64,000 nucleotides of DNA. Origin: Halobacillus sp. Marseille-P3879. Lineage in GTDB: Bacteria > Bacillota > Bacilli > Bacillales > Halobacillaceae. A program made the position numbers and the translations under genes. The stretch spans positions 124,001 through 188,000 of the forward strand of contig NZ_OESS01000001.1 of NCBI RefSeq assembly GCF_900240285.1. Reading direction: 5' to 3'. Position 1 is the stretch's first letter; each line of letters begins with the position of its first letter. A model generated the notes under the pieces. The model was not told the origin of the DNA and made no database searches. It was given only the letters and a program-made list of their open reading frames with translations. Of this stretch, positions 43,785 through 53,127 are shown piece by piece.

Positions 43785-45056
43785 TTATTGACGATAGTTT
43801 TCCCAGGTGTTGATGGACTTTTCTTCCACCTCGTCCCACGTCATATCTCCACTTAAATACTGCTGAATATAACCACCAATATCTTCGCCCCATGTTCCAG
43901 GATAGCCAAGTAGAACCCAGCCGATTGTGTCTCCTTCAGACGCGTATTGATAAATTTCTTGTGACAACGGATCTGCTATTTTTTCCGTTTCGAAGCCTTC
44001 ATAAGCAGGGATAAATTTTAATTCTTCAAGAACTGCTTCTTTACCGGTTTCAGACGTGTACATAAAGTCAATGAAATCCTTTGATGCCTGCACTTCGTCT
44101 TCCCCGCTGTTCTTGTTCACACCCCAGTAGTTCGGAATTCCAACTGGCATTTTTCCTTCGAGCCCTTCGACCGGAATAGGAATAATCCCTATGTTTTCTT
44201 CGGCAAATTCAGGATCCATTTGTTCAACCGACGGGTAAATCCAGTTTCCTTGTTGAATGATTGCCACTTCTTCTAAGGAAAAATATTGTTCAACCTGCTG
44301 AGAGTAATCCAGCGTCAAGCTTGGCTGAATTGAATAATCATTTTGCAAGTCAATCATTTTTTGAAACTCGCCGCCTTTTTCAAACTCTACACTGTCCGCT
44401 TCATAAGCGTTCAAAACTTTTTGATCAAATTCGGGTGCTATAAATACATTCGATAAATGGCTTCCAGGCACCCATTTTTCTTTAGCGGGGAAAGCAAATA
44501 CGGCTTCCAGTCCCAACTCTTCTTTTTGGCTGTCCAATTCTTCCACGGCACTCTCTAAATCTTCATACGACAGAAGCTCATCAGCATTCACGCCTGCTTC
44601 TTCAAATACACGCTTGTTGTAAATCAATCCATACCCTTCCTGGTTAAAAGGGAGACCACGCACTTCCCCGTCTTTTGTTACAGGCTCCAGGCTGCCTTCA
44701 AGAGCTGCATCTGCTGAGGCCGTATCTGATAAATCGGCTAAATACTCCTCAAAACTTTCCGATTCGGTCGGGCCGGCGACACTGAAGATTTCCGGTTCAT
44801 CTCCAGACGCAAGTCGCGTTTTTAACGATCCTGCATAATCATTTCCTCCACCCACACTCGTGATTTCGATATTGACATTCGGATTTTCCTCTTCATATTT
44901 TTCAGCAAGTGCTTCGAACTGATCTTTAAATTCGACTTTTCCCTGATAAATTTCCACCGTCACTTGATCGCCTGAACCTTCATCTGAACCCCCGGAGGAA
45001 AACGAGCACCCGGCCAACGATAGAGCCACTGCAATTACAATCATCACTTTCTTCAT
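43785..45056 (-). CDS. Sugar-binding lipoprotein of the ABC importer
   Basis: This 423-residue type 1 solute-binding protein is a lipoprotein: hydrophobic start, lipobox LAGC at about 14-17 and a Gly/Ser-rich linker. The SBP_bac_1 fold is shown by PEIFSVAGP, YNKRVFEEAG and GIPNYWGVNKNS. It captures the sugar at the membrane surface and delivers it to the two permeases. It is the first gene of the operon; three LacI/cre-type palindromes precede it. The exact sugar (maltose, isomaltose, sucrose or trehalose) is not clear. Confidence 0.88.
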   Translation of the reverse strand: MKKVMIVIAVALSLAGCSFSSGGSDEGSGDQVTVEIYQGKVEFKDQFEALAEKYEEENPNVNIEITSVGGGNDYAGSLKTRLASGDEPEIFSVAGPTESESFEEYLADLSDTASADAALEGSLEPVTKDGEVRGLPFNQEGYGLIYNKRVFEEAGVNADELLSYEDLESAVEELDSQKEELGLEAVFAFPAKEKWVPGSHLSNVFIAPEFDQKVLNAYEADSVEFEKGGEFQKMIDLQNDYSIQPSLTLDYSQQVEQYFSLEEVAIIQQGNWIYPSVEQMDPEFAEENIGIIPIPVEGLEGKMPVGIPNYWGVNKNSGEDEVQASKDFIDFMYTSETGKEAVLEELKFIPAYEGFETEKIADPLSQEIYQYASEGDTIGWVLLGYPGTWGEDIGGYIQQYLSGDMTWDEVEEKSINTWENYRQ

Positions 45057-45079
45057 TTACTCTCCACTCCTTTTTTGAT

Positions 45080-45095
45080 GTGATATCGGTTTCAC
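45080..45095. promoter_or_regulatory. LacI/cre-type operator 1
   Basis: GTGATATCGGTTTCAC carries the central CG and TTTCA half typical of LacI-family sites. It is closest to the binding-protein gene. Confidence 0.6.
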
Positions 45096-45182
45096 AAATG
45101 TGTAAAAAAATATAATCGACATCTTTTTAAATTCTTAACCTCCCTGTACTGATAAAGCTAAACAAGATGTGTATGCACATAT

Positions 45183-45198
45183 ATGATATCGGTTTCAT
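45183..45198. promoter_or_regulatory. LacI/cre-type operator 2
   Basis: ATGATATCGGTTTCAT repeats the core of operator 1 about 103 bp away (nearly ten helical turns), which would allow looping by a bound repressor. Confidence 0.6.
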
Positions 45199-45253
45199 AT
45201 TGGCGTAAAAATAAAACCCGACAACATGTTCTAATTTGAAGTATACGCCAAAA

Positions 45254-45267
45254 TGAAATCGGTTTCA
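45254..45267. promoter_or_regulatory. LacI/cre-type operator 3
   Basis: TGAAATCGGTTTCA matches the cre consensus TGWAANCGNTNWCA at every position, so either CcpA or the local LacI protein could bind. It lies between the regulator's stop codon and the importer promoter. Confidence 0.65.
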
Positions 45268-45281
45268 ATATTTTTTTGAAA

Positions 45282-46274
45282 TTACGTAGATTTTCTGACA
45301 AGGAGTTCCACAGGCAGTTCGATCTGATTATAATCAGTGTCTTTACTGTTCATCAGCGCAATCAGCTGCTCAACCGACTTTTCCCCAAGCTCATTGATCG
45401 GCTGGCGGATCGTCGTCAGCTTCGGCTCAATAATTTCAGCAATGGGCTGATCATCGAACCCGATCACCGCGAGATCCTCAGGAATACGCACACCGTTTTC
45501 CTTTGCTTCCATAATGACACCTGCCGCGATCTCATCGCTGCCCGTAAAAATAGCAGAAGGGCGTTCGTCCATCGACAGCATCTGTTTCATCACTTTTTTT
45601 CCATCATTGATCGTATGCTTATTGATAAAAATCCAGTTTGTCTGAATGCTTAGCCCCGCTTCCGTCAAAGCCTGCTGGTAGCCATGGTTACGGTCTTTAT
45701 CTTTACCATCATCCGCAAATAAGCCCCCTGTACAATAGGCAATCTTCGTGTGCCCTTTATCAATCAAATGTTTCGTTCCAATATAGGCGCCTTTCGCCTG
45801 ATCCAGCCGGACAATAGGTGCTTTAGAATGTAACAAGTATTCGTTGCACAATACAATAGGACCGAATTCTGTATAAGGTTGAATAACATCCCAGTCATTT
45901 TCGATCGAGGTCATGATCAATCCATCTACCTGGCGATTTTTAAGCAGGTTTAAAAAATACAGTTCTTTATCTTTATTTTCATTACTTTGAAACATCAACA
46001 CTTGATAATTACTTTTATACGCCTCTTGTTCAATCGAGTTGACCAAATAGGAAAAAAACGGATTTACAATTCTCGGCACAATTACACCAATTGTACTTGT
46101 CGTAGACCCTCGTAGTCTTCTAGCTGACGGATTCGGAACGTATCCAAGCTCTTTCATGGCTTGCTCGACTCGTTCTCTTTTTTCTTTCGCTATATATGGA
46201 TGCTTGTTTATGACTCGAGACACGGTAGCTTTCGATAATCCTGATAATTTCGCGACGTCTGAAATCGTTGGCAC
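45282..46274 (-). CDS. LacI-family repressor of the alpha-glucoside operon
   Basis: This 330-residue regulator has the LacI HTH at the extreme N-terminus (TISDVAKLSGLSKATVSRVI), a hinge helix SARRLRG and a periplasmic-binding-like sensor. It lies directly upstream of the importer genes on the same strand. Four palindromes of one type are found in front of the importer and in front of itself (46307), which suggests control of both. The inducer is presumably the imported sugar. Confidence 0.9.
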   Translation of the reverse strand: MPTISDVAKLSGLSKATVSRVINKHPYIAKEKRERVEQAMKELGYVPNPSARRLRGSTTSTIGVIVPRIVNPFFSYLVNSIEQEAYKSNYQVLMFQSNENKDKELYFLNLLKNRQVDGLIMTSIENDWDVIQPYTEFGPIVLCNEYLLHSKAPIVRLDQAKGAYIGTKHLIDKGHTKIAYCTGGLFADDGKDKDRNHGYQQALTEAGLSIQTNWIFINKHTINDGKKVMKQMLSMDERPSAIFTGSDEIAAGVIMEAKENGVRIPEDLAVIGFDDQPIAEIIEPKLTTIRQPINELGEKSVEQLIALMNSKDTDYNQIELPVELLVRKST

Positions 46275-46306
46275 GTTCTATCACTCCACTCCACTACACT
46301 GGTTTA

Positions 46307-46320
46307 TGAAATCAGTTTCA
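46307..46320. promoter_or_regulatory. LacI-type operator of the regulator gene
   Basis: TGAAATCAGTTTCA lies 33 bp upstream of the LacI gene and shares the arms of the three sites before the importer, indicating autoregulation. Confidence 0.6.
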
Positions 46321-46477
46321 TATTTTTAGTTTAATGAAGTTATGGAGTTAATGCAATGAAATATAGGTATTTTGGTTTTGAAAAGTTATTAAAAACTGCA
46401 AGATCGAATGGTGCGTTTTCGTTATAATGAAACGATTTACTGATGAAATCGTATAGTTGATAAGGGAGGGGCGCAAC

Positions 46478-46750
46478 ATGAAGAGGTTCTTATTGATTTT
46501 GTTATTAATTGTGAATTTACTATACATAGCGGCTGTTTTAACCGGCTATCCCATGAGGTTTTCTTTCGGATGGAATGTAGGTCTGGGTCTCGTGTGGATC
46601 GGCTGTTTACTGCTGTCCGGTATTTTTTTAATCAGATCGGGAAGAAAGAGCGGCTATTCTCCGTATTTATCTTTGACGGTGTTTTCCCTGAGCCTGGCTA
46701 GTTTAGGGTGGCACGCTTTTATTAATTATTTATTCTTAATTATGGGTTGA
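46478..46750 (+). CDS. Small membrane protein
   Basis: This 90-residue protein has about three hydrophobic segments (2-20, 31-50, 62-88) and no recognised domain. The ATG at 46478 follows GGGAGGGG (46464-46471); the upstream start at 46457 lies before that site. It is followed 43 nt later by another small membrane protein on the same strand, so the two may act together. Confidence 0.65.
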   Translation: MKRFLLILLLIVNLLYIAAVLTGYPMRFSFGWNVGLGLVWIGCLLLSGIFLIRSGRKSGYSPYLSLTVFSLSLASLGWHAFINYLFLIMG

Positions 46751-46793
46751 ATACGCTAACAACATGATTTTTTATAGAAAAGGAGGAGGTAAC

Positions 46794-47057
46794 ATGCTTG
46801 AAGACATACTATCAATTATCCTTGCAGTATTCTTAGTTATATCAATTGCTTGGACTGTTAGGAAAAGAAAGAAGCTCGGATATAAGGGAATCAAAAGTGC
46901 GCTCACACCGATTTGCTTTTATCTAATGGCCATGATTCAGCTGTTTGCCTTCTGGTTTAACTTGCTCGGGATCATCAGCTGGGTCCTGACTATAACTCTG
47001 CTGCTTTTGGGTGCTTATTTTACGAAGTATTCGATTCAGCCGAAAGAGGAGTCTTAG
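46794..47057 (+). CDS. Small membrane protein
   Basis: This 87-residue protein has an N-terminal helix (2-20), a basic RKRKK loop and two further helices (about 36-58 and 60-75). AAAAGGAGGAGG lies just before the ATG at 46794. It is unrelated by eye to its upstream neighbour but has similar size and topology. Function unknown. Confidence 0.65.
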   Translation: MLEDILSIILAVFLVISIAWTVRKRKKLGYKGIKSALTPICFYLMAMIQLFAFWFNLLGIISWVLTITLLLLGAYFTKYSIQPKEES

Positions 47058-47133
47058 TGGGGTAGAGAGAATAAAGGCAAATGACGGAAAACTCTAAATG
47101 CGATCTGTGCTATGAATCGGGGTGGAAGTAACT

Positions 47134-47496
47134 ATTAAAAAAACGTTCGCTTTTTCATTCCTACTGATAATATTAATAGCTGGATGTAATACATATGAAG
47201 ATATCGATGAGATCGGTCGAGAAGTACCTGACGGGGAATATAGGTTTAATGAAGGGTATATATTAGTAAACTCAGATACTTTAGTAGCAGACTCTGATTT
47301 TGAAGTCGAACATATTAACCTGGAGATAAAGGGTTTGCAAAAAAAATATGAGTCAATTGTTCTTTTAAGATATGAAGACCCCTCAATGCTCCAAGGGATT
47401 AAAAGTGGGGACAAAGTTAAACTTCAATATAGTTTGATATTGGAATCTAACCCACCAAAGGCTACAGTAAGTAAAATAAAAAAATTACTCAAATAA
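47134..47496 (+). CDS. Small lipoprotein with probable ATT start
   Basis: The protein begins with a lipoprotein signal, basic KK, a hydrophobic run and the lipobox LIAGC (residues about 14-18), followed by a ~100-residue beta-rich domain of unknown function (DGEYRFNEGYILVNS, KGLQKKYESIVLLRY). A GTG at 47122 is in frame but has no ribosome binding site. An ATT at 47134, 9 nt after GGTGG, gives the compact MKKTFAFSFLL signal, so a non-canonical start is proposed. Length from there is 120 residues. Confidence 0.6.
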   Translation: MKKTFAFSFLLIILIAGCNTYEDIDEIGREVPDGEYRFNEGYILVNSDTLVADSDFEVEHINLEIKGLQKKYESIVLLRYEDPSMLQGIKSGDKVKLQYSLILESNPPKATVSKIKKLLK

Positions 47497-47593
47497 CCAC
47501 CCAATCTGAAAAAGTGGGCCATCCGTATATTATCCAGGCACGAAATACATAGGATGAAACGCTTTGAACGATCCTTTTTACGAGGTGATCAAG

Positions 47594-48016
47594 ATGTCGA
47601 TCAAAGGACTTAACCATTTGTTGTTTTCAGTTTCCGATTTAGATCAATCCATCGAATTTTATGAAAACGTCTTTGAAGCTCAATTGTTAGTCAGAGGAAA
47701 ATCCACAGCCTACTTTGATTTAAATGGAATATGGCTTGCTCTTAATGTTGAGAAAGATATCCCTCGTCATGAAATAAACCAATCATACACCCACATCGCT
47801 TTTACCATTGAAGAAAAAGATTTTGAAGAGGTGTACGAGAAACTTAAAGCATTGAAAGTAAACATTTTACCAGGCCGACCAAGAGATCAAAGAGACAGGA
47901 AGTCGATTTACTTTACGGATCCTGATGGTCATAAGTTTGAATTTCATACAGGCACTTTACGAGATAGATTAAATTACTACAAGCAAGAGAAACCACATAT
48001 GGAGTTTTTCGATTAA
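47594..48016 (+). CDS. fosB: FosB-type metallothiol transferase (fosfomycin resistance)
   Basis: This 140-residue VOC-fold enzyme matches FosB in length and sequence, with metal ligands His8 (GLNHLLFSV), His67 (YTHIAF) and Glu116 (HKFEFHTG) and the [20 protein letters not shown] segment. FosB adds bacillithiol or cysteine to fosfomycin. The ATG at 47594 after GAGGTGAT gives the canonical N-terminus; the upstream TTG at 47564 is rejected. Intrinsic fosB genes are common in Bacillaceae. Confidence 0.9.
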   Translation: MSIKGLNHLLFSVSDLDQSIEFYENVFEAQLLVRGKSTAYFDLNGIWLALNVEKDIPRHEINQSYTHIAFTIEEKDFEEVYEKLKALKVNILPGRPRDQRDRKSIYFTDPDGHKFEFHTGTLRDRLNYYKQEKPHMEFFD

Positions 48017-48583
48017 AGGATTGGATCATGATCTGCCTGGTGGCAGGTGCGACAGAGTTAGTGAACTGGCCAACTAAGACTCGTAAAGACTTTACATAAC
48101 TTTTATCAGGGTCATTTGTTTTAGGTTTCGCCCCTCAAGGAGCGTTTAGTAAGAAAATAGAAAGAAAATCTCTATTGCGATGGTGAGGACATTTGTCCAA
48201 CACACATCGTATTTTTTTGCTTAAATTTTGTAAAGGTTGTTCTATCTATTTCCGCCGGCGGGGAAGAAACGGTTTTGTAAAATCTGCTTTTCCTTAACCC
48301 ATTTCACCTGTTTATTTTCGCACAAATCTGCAAAATCCGACATATATCCGAGCATTATTAGTAATAACGGAAGTGAATCCTTCTAAGAAGAATATATAGG
48401 ACTTAATCTTTAGGAATGCTTGTAAATCGCATGTGATCCGTACAACTGTTATTGGTAGACTATTTAAGTGTGTGCAAAAATAATAAATTTGCTGGATGAT
48501 TAATTTTATATTTATCTCAAATAGTTGATTGTTAATGTAACTATTAAGGGTGAATAATAACAAAAAGGAGTTATTTATAAAAT
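48017..48583. other. Gene-free stretch before the BCCT gene
   Basis: No convincing coding frame, hairpin with T run or repeat is seen in this AT-rich interval. Its last ~100 bases presumably hold the osmolyte-transporter promoter, but no clear -35/-10 pair stands out. Confidence 0.4.
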
Positions 48584-50143
48584 ATGAAAAATGCGTCGGT
48601 TGTTTTTTATACTTCGCTGGGAATTCTGTTATTTCTTGTTCTTATGGGTGTATTGATGCCTGAATCGTTAGAGAGTGTCACGAGCAGTGCCCAAAGTTAT
48701 ATTACCAATTCCTTTGGCTGGTATTACTTAGCTTTAGTTTCAGTTTTTGTCATCGTATGTATTTACTTATTGGTAAGTCCCATTGGTAAGATCAAACTTG
48801 GCAAACAGGATGACGAGCCTGAGTTTTCACGTCTGACCTGGATCTCCATGCTTTTTAGTGCAGGCATTGGAATCGGTTTAATCTTCTACGGTACGTTTGA
48901 ACCGCTTAGTCACTATGCGATCAGTTCTCCTACAGGGGAGCTTGGTACTGATCAGGGCATCAAGGATGCGATGAGGTATACATTTTTACACTATGGAATC
49001 CATCCATGGGCGGTCTATGGATCTCTCGCCTTAGCTCTAGCTTACTTTAGCTTCAGAAAAGGGGAACTTACTTTAATTAGTAAGACACTACGACCGCTGA
49101 TCGGCAAACATGCAGATGGTGTAGTTGGTAAGGCTATTGATATTATCGCAGTGATTTCCACGGTCATGGGGGTTGGAACATCACTCGGATTTGGCGCGAT
49201 CCAAATAAATGGCGGACTATCTTATCTTTTTGGAGCGCCGAGTAATATGACGATGCAAAGCGTGATCATTGTTGCTGTTACTGCCCTGTTTATGATCTCT
49301 GCTTTAACTGGTATAGGAAAAGGGATTAAGATCTTAAGTAATCTGAATATGGGTTTTTCCCTCATCCTTTTCTTATTCGTACTGGCTTTTGGATCGACAC
49401 TTTTCACGTTAAATTTATTTACAGATACGGTCGGCTCCTACTTGCAAAATTTAATCGATATGAGCTTCCGAATTGCACCGCTTAATGAGGAAACTCGGAG
49501 CTGGATTAATGGATGGACCATCTTTTACTGGGCATGGTGGATTGCCTGGGCTCCATTTGTCGGTGTATTTATTGCCAGAGTATCGAAGGGAAGAACAATC
49601 CGCGAATTTATCGTGTATGTTCTCCTTGCTCCATCACTTATTAGTTTTCTCTGGTTCACGACGTTTGGAAGCGCAGCGATCACCACAGAGTTATCTGGTC
49701 TGATGTCCATATCTTCTCTATCTCCAGAAGAATCCCTGTTTGGTGTATTAGAAGGTTATCCGCTTGGCATGGCCTTCTCGATTTTAGCAATCGTTATTAT
49801 TGTGACATTCTTTGTGACATCCGCGGATTCCGGTACGTTTGTTTTAGGCATGATGACGACCAATGGATCTCAAAATCCTAGCAGGCAGATTAAGGTGATC
49901 TGGGGAATTTTCCTTTCCCTTACTGCACTCGCACTGCTTTATTCCGGTGGTTTACAAGCTCTGCAGAACACGATGATCATTGCCGCTCTTCCGTTTTCCG
50001 TTATTATGGCGATGATGGTAGTGAGTTTGCTTAAAGCTTTACAGCGGGAAGCTAAAGAGCTGGGGATTGGTCAACTTAGAGACACGGTAAACAAAACATC
50101 GGCGAATAATCGAACGAAAAATCCAAATAAAGAAGCTATGTAA
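48584..50143 (+). CDS. BCCT-family osmolyte transporter (OpuD-like)
   Basis: This 519-residue transporter has 12 helices. BCCT marks are MLFSAGIGIGLIFYG (glycine-rich helix 3), EPLSHY and the aromatic helix 8 with FYWAWWIAWAPFVGVFIARVSKGRTIREF. It imports glycine betaine or a related trimethylammonium compound with Na+, for osmoprotection. AAAGGAG lies 12 nt before the ATG. It is monocistronic with a strong terminator. In a halophile it would be one of several osmolyte uptake systems. Confidence 0.93.
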   Translation: MKNASVVFYTSLGILLFLVLMGVLMPESLESVTSSAQSYITNSFGWYYLALVSVFVIVCIYLLVSPIGKIKLGKQDDEPEFSRLTWISMLFSAGIGIGLIFYGTFEPLSHYAISSPTGELGTDQGIKDAMRYTFLHYGIHPWAVYGSLALALAYFSFRKGELTLISKTLRPLIGKHADGVVGKAIDIIAVISTVMGVGTSLGFGAIQINGGLSYLFGAPSNMTMQSVIIVAVTALFMISALTGIGKGIKILSNLNMGFSLILFLFVLAFGSTLFTLNLFTDTVGSYLQNLIDMSFRIAPLNEETRSWINGWTIFYWAWWIAWAPFVGVFIARVSKGRTIREFIVYVLLAPSLISFLWFTTFGSAAITTELSGLMSISSLSPEESLFGVLEGYPLGMAFSILAIVIIVTFFVTSADSGTFVLGMMTTNGSQNPSRQIKVIWGIFLSLTALALLYSGGLQALQNTMIIAALPFSVIMAMMVVSLLKALQREAKELGIGQLRDTVNKTSANNRTKNPNKEAM

Positions 50144-50148
50144 AAAAG

Positions 50149-50188
50149 GAAGTCTTGTGTCCACCTGAGGGAGACAAGACTTCTTTTT
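50149..50188 (+). terminator. Rho-independent terminator of the BCCT gene
   Basis: GAAGTCTTGT (50149-50158) and ACAAGACTTC (50174-50183) form a perfect stem followed by TTTTT. Confidence 0.9.
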
Positions 50189-50318
50189 ATGTATAACGCG
50201 CATGACAGTCTGGGGAAGCTCAGCTGGTTCGTGAATTTCCTTATAATATTTAAATTAGTGAAACTCTACATAAACAATTTCGTATGAAAGATATAGAGTA
50301 GGTAGGAGGGGATTCTTT

Positions 50319-50534
50319 ATGAGTAAAGAAAAGAGGGGTAAGGTAAGTGATGCAAAGCTTCATTATTTAATTGCGGTAGCAGCCCTGGTTTCCTGGTTGT
50401 TACACTTTGCCGCAAATCTTGATTTCTATGATAGAGAAAAATTGTATTCAGGGATCACTTTTATTTGTATTGCCGTCCCTTTATATGCCGCCTGCGTTTT
50501 CCTATATCACTATTTTAATAACAATCATACATAA
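50319..50534 (+). CDS. Small membrane protein
   Basis: This 71-residue protein has two hydrophobic helices (about 14-31 and 43-64) and a basic N-terminus. TAGGAGGGG precedes the ATG at good spacing. No family is recognised. It stands alone downstream of the osmolyte transporter's terminator. Confidence 0.6.
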   Translation: MSKEKRGKVSDAKLHYLIAVAALVSWLLHFAANLDFYDREKLYSGITFICIAVPLYAACVFLYHYFNNNHT

Positions 50535-50667
50535 GCAGGAAGTAGTATAGACCGTATAACCGAGTCTTCAAATTAAGGGAAAAAACCTGTTCCCACGTCT
50601 TATCTTTTGCACCAGACTGAATATAACTGTAAAGAAGGAGAAATGTTTATAGAGGAGGGTGAGAAAA

Positions 50668-51234
50668 ATGGTATACCTAGGGCAGAAGCCAATTATCATG
50701 GGAGAGAAAGTTATTCTAAGACCTTTTAAAAATGAGGACTTCTCTTATATTGAGGAATGTTTAAAAGATTCCGAAGTAATAAAACTCACAGGAAGCACCT
50801 CAGATTTTGATCAGGATTCAGTTCACCATTGGTACAATACAAGAAATGAACAAACTGACCGCTTAGACCTTGCTATTGTGGATCAGTCCCAGCACATCTT
50901 AGTGGGAGAAGTGGTCATCAATTTATATGACGGGAAAAGCAACAGTATGAATTTTAGAATACTTATTGGGCCAAGAGGGAGAAACCGTGGTTTAGGAACG
51001 GAAGCATCCCGGCTTATTATTGATTATGTATTTAAAATCACTAAACTCAATTATTTAACTTTGAGTGTTTATGACTTCAATCCAAGAGCTGTAAACGTGT
51101 ATAAAAATCTTGGGTTTGCTGAAGAAAGCGTAGAAGAAAATGAGTTAGAGTTCGAGGGAGAATGGATAGACTCTATAAATATGAAATTGACAAGAGAAGA
51201 TTGGCTGCAAAAACAGAAGGGATTTTCAACTTAA
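50668..51234 (+). CDS. GNAT-family N-acetyltransferase (RimJ/RimL-like)
   Basis: This 188-residue acetyltransferase has the RimJ/RimL-like layout: VILRPFKNEDF at the start, GEVVINLYD, the acetyl-CoA loop RGRNRGLGTEA and NPRAVNVYKNLGF. The ATG at 50668 after GAGGAGGG is preferred over the GTG at 50659, which overlaps that site. The substrate, a protein N-terminus or a small molecule, is not evident. Confidence 0.88.
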   Translation: MVYLGQKPIIMGEKVILRPFKNEDFSYIEECLKDSEVIKLTGSTSDFDQDSVHHWYNTRNEQTDRLDLAIVDQSQHILVGEVVINLYDGKSNSMNFRILIGPRGRNRGLGTEASRLIIDYVFKITKLNYLTLSVYDFNPRAVNVYKNLGFAEESVEENELEFEGEWIDSINMKLTREDWLQKQKGFST

Positions 51235-51390
51235 AAAAACGAGGGATGTTATTTAGAAACCATCCGAAGGTGTCTTGAAATTAAATCTTTCCTTTTATTG
51301 GAGGCCATCCGGGCTTTAGTAAACAAGCAGGCCTGTGAAAGTGTAAGCAGGCCTGCCAACGGTCATTCAGACGTTCACTGTATTAGTTTT

Positions 51391-51927
51391 CTAATTTGAT
51401 GATTTTCTTTTCTTTGTTTTTTTCATCGCTTTTAACAGGTATCCTCCCTTAAACTTACGCGGTTCATAGGAAATGATAAAAGCATTTGGATCATATTCTT
51501 CGATTGTACTCATTACGTTTTCCTCCAGGCTTCTTTTTGTCAAAATCTGAAGCTGATAACGGACACCATCTCTCCCCATTCCTTCAAAGACAGTTACGCC
51601 GTATCCATTGTTCCGAAGAGTGGAAACCAGTTCATCATTACTATTTAGTAAGTTAACCGTAAGAGTGGTATATCCTAATGCCAATTTATTTTCAATATAG
51701 TTTCCTAAAAAGATTCCTGCTGCAAAACCGAGGGCATAAACAAGCATCTCTGGAATACTCTGCTCGCCACTTAGAACAATAGATAACCCAAATACATAAA
51801 TTAACGCTTCAATAAATCCAAAAATAGAAGCAAGTATGCTCATATTCTTAACCACAAAAATAATTCGAAGAGATAACGTTGGCACTAATATAATTTGTAA
51901 TATAAAAATTAAAAGGATGTTAGACAT
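51391..51927 (-). CDS. UPF0316/DUF2179 membrane protein, YebE-like
   Basis: This 178-residue protein has three N-terminal helices (about 4-20, 32-50, 60-80) and a C-terminal DUF2179 domain (GYGVTVFEGMGRDGVRYQLQIL). Members are widespread in Bacillaceae; the C-terminal domain may bind a nucleotide. It stands alone, in reverse orientation to its neighbours. A CAGGCCTG direct repeat near 51327-51355 lies downstream. Confidence 0.82.
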   Translation of the reverse strand: MSNILLIFILQIILVPTLSLRIIFVVKNMSILASIFGFIEALIYVFGLSIVLSGEQSIPEMLVYALGFAAGIFLGNYIENKLALGYTTLTVNLLNSNDELVSTLRNNGYGVTVFEGMGRDGVRYQLQILTKRSLEENVMSTIEEYDPNAFIISYEPRKFKGGYLLKAMKKTKKRKSSN

Positions 51928-52290
51928 TGATTTAAACCCTTTCTAAAAATAAGTATTATTAATGATTTATCTTCAAATTACCAAAAATGAGAAATTAATG
52001 GAAGGCTCCTGCCTCGGCAAGGTGGGAAGTGGTCGAATGGTTATAGCTCTCCTTATTTCTATTCTATGAAGAAGTGATTAATATGTATTCAAACTGAAGC
52101 ACCAGCAGGGGATTTTACTTTATAATTAGTTAGTATAGCTGATCATCATGAAAGTGAGGGAATTAAATTAGTTGTATAATTAACCTCAACTTGTTTGTTT
52201 CGCCTATTGGCGCGATAATGAATAAGTTCGATGGCTTTCGTTGGCTGAAGCAAAGTGGTTTGAAATATATATCAATTTGGAGGGAATTTA
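51928..52290. other. Gene-free stretch
   Basis: This interval has a TATAAT (52175-52180) without a good -35 partner and a small CGCC-TATT-GGCG hairpin near 52201. No coding frame is supported. Confidence 0.35.
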
Positions 52291-52734
52291 ATGGAAATCT
52301 ATCAAGCTACAATTGAAGATTTAGAAGGCGTGTCTGAATTATTTAATTTATATCGAGTGTTTTATGAACAAGCATCAGATGTAGAAGGTGCAGCAGCTTA
52401 CATAAAAAATCGCCTGGAAAATAAGGATTCTGTAATATTTTTTGTGAAGGACAACCAGGAGTATGTTGGTTTTACGCAGCTATATCCCACATTCTCATCC
52501 ATCTCTATGAAAAAAGCATGGATATTAAATGATCTATATGTAGAGGCAGGTGCGAGAAACCAGGGAATAGGGGAGCAGCTCTTACGTAAGGTAAAGGAAT
52601 ACGCTATGGAGACAGGTGCTCATAGTATCAGCCTGAGTACCGCACCAGATAATTTCTCTGCTCAAAGGCTCTATGAAAAAAATGGTTACGTGCGTGACTC
52701 TCAATTTTTTCATTATGAACTAACAGTAGATTAA
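52291..52734 (+). CDS. GNAT-family N-acetyltransferase
   Basis: This 147-residue protein has a full GNAT core: DLEGVSELFNLYR at the start, WILNDLYVEAGARNQGIGEQL (acetyl-CoA loop) and APDNFSAQRLYEKNGY. GGAGGG precedes the ATG. It is followed by a tiny membrane-protein gene about 90 nt downstream. Substrate unknown. Confidence 0.88.
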   Translation: MEIYQATIEDLEGVSELFNLYRVFYEQASDVEGAAAYIKNRLENKDSVIFFVKDNQEYVGFTQLYPTFSSISMKKAWILNDLYVEAGARNQGIGEQLLRKVKEYAMETGAHSISLSTAPDNFSAQRLYEKNGYVRDSQFFHYELTVD

Positions 52735-52823
52735 TAGATTTTCATTTCAAAATAAAAGTTTAGCGATCCGGTGTAGTTAAAGAAGAAATTAGTTGCTCAT
52801 ACGAAGGTTTCAGGAGGATAAAA

Positions 52824-52973
52824 ATGGCCCTGATATTTATCATTTCATTTGTATTAATAATCTATCTTAGCTTTAAAGTAAGTTATATTGAAAAGCTGCT
52901 AAAACAGCAGCAGGCTGATCATGAAGAGGTTAAATCTCTTTTAAAAGTAAGCCTCAACAAATCTAATAAGTGA
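52824..52973 (+). CDS. 49-residue membrane protein
   Basis: The ATG is preceded by AGGAGGA (52812-52818). The protein has one N-terminal helix (2-20) and a cytoplasmic coiled-coil-like tail with KLLKQQQADHEEVKSLLK. The combination of a perfect ribosome binding site, a membrane segment and a terminator downstream supports a real gene. Similar tiny proteins are common in Bacillaceae; function unknown. Confidence 0.6.
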   Translation: MALIFIISFVLIIYLSFKVSYIEKLLKQQQADHEEVKSLLKVSLNKSNK

Positions 52974-53019
52974 GGGTGACCCTCTTCATTTAAGCCGCTT
53001 GCCGGTTTTATGCAGATAA

Positions 53020-53061
53020 AAACCCACAAACGTAAACATCAACGTTTACGTTTGTGGGTTT
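53020..53061. terminator. Perfect 18-bp hairpin
   Basis: AAACCCACAAACGTAAAC (53020-53037) and GTTTACGTTTGTGGGTTT (53044-53061) are fully complementary with a 6-nt loop. It probably ends the transcript of the 49-residue gene; a proper T run is missing on the plus strand. Confidence 0.7.
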
Positions 53062-53127
53062 AGAAATACATATTAAGGATGAGCAGTAAGCCGCCGATTA
53101 TAAATATATAAAGATGGGGGGTTATCT

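Noticed and set aside
48312-48563. 83-residue minus-strand frame before the BCCT gene
   Set aside because: It is AT-rich, lacks a ribosome binding site and lies in the promoter region of a well-supported gene.
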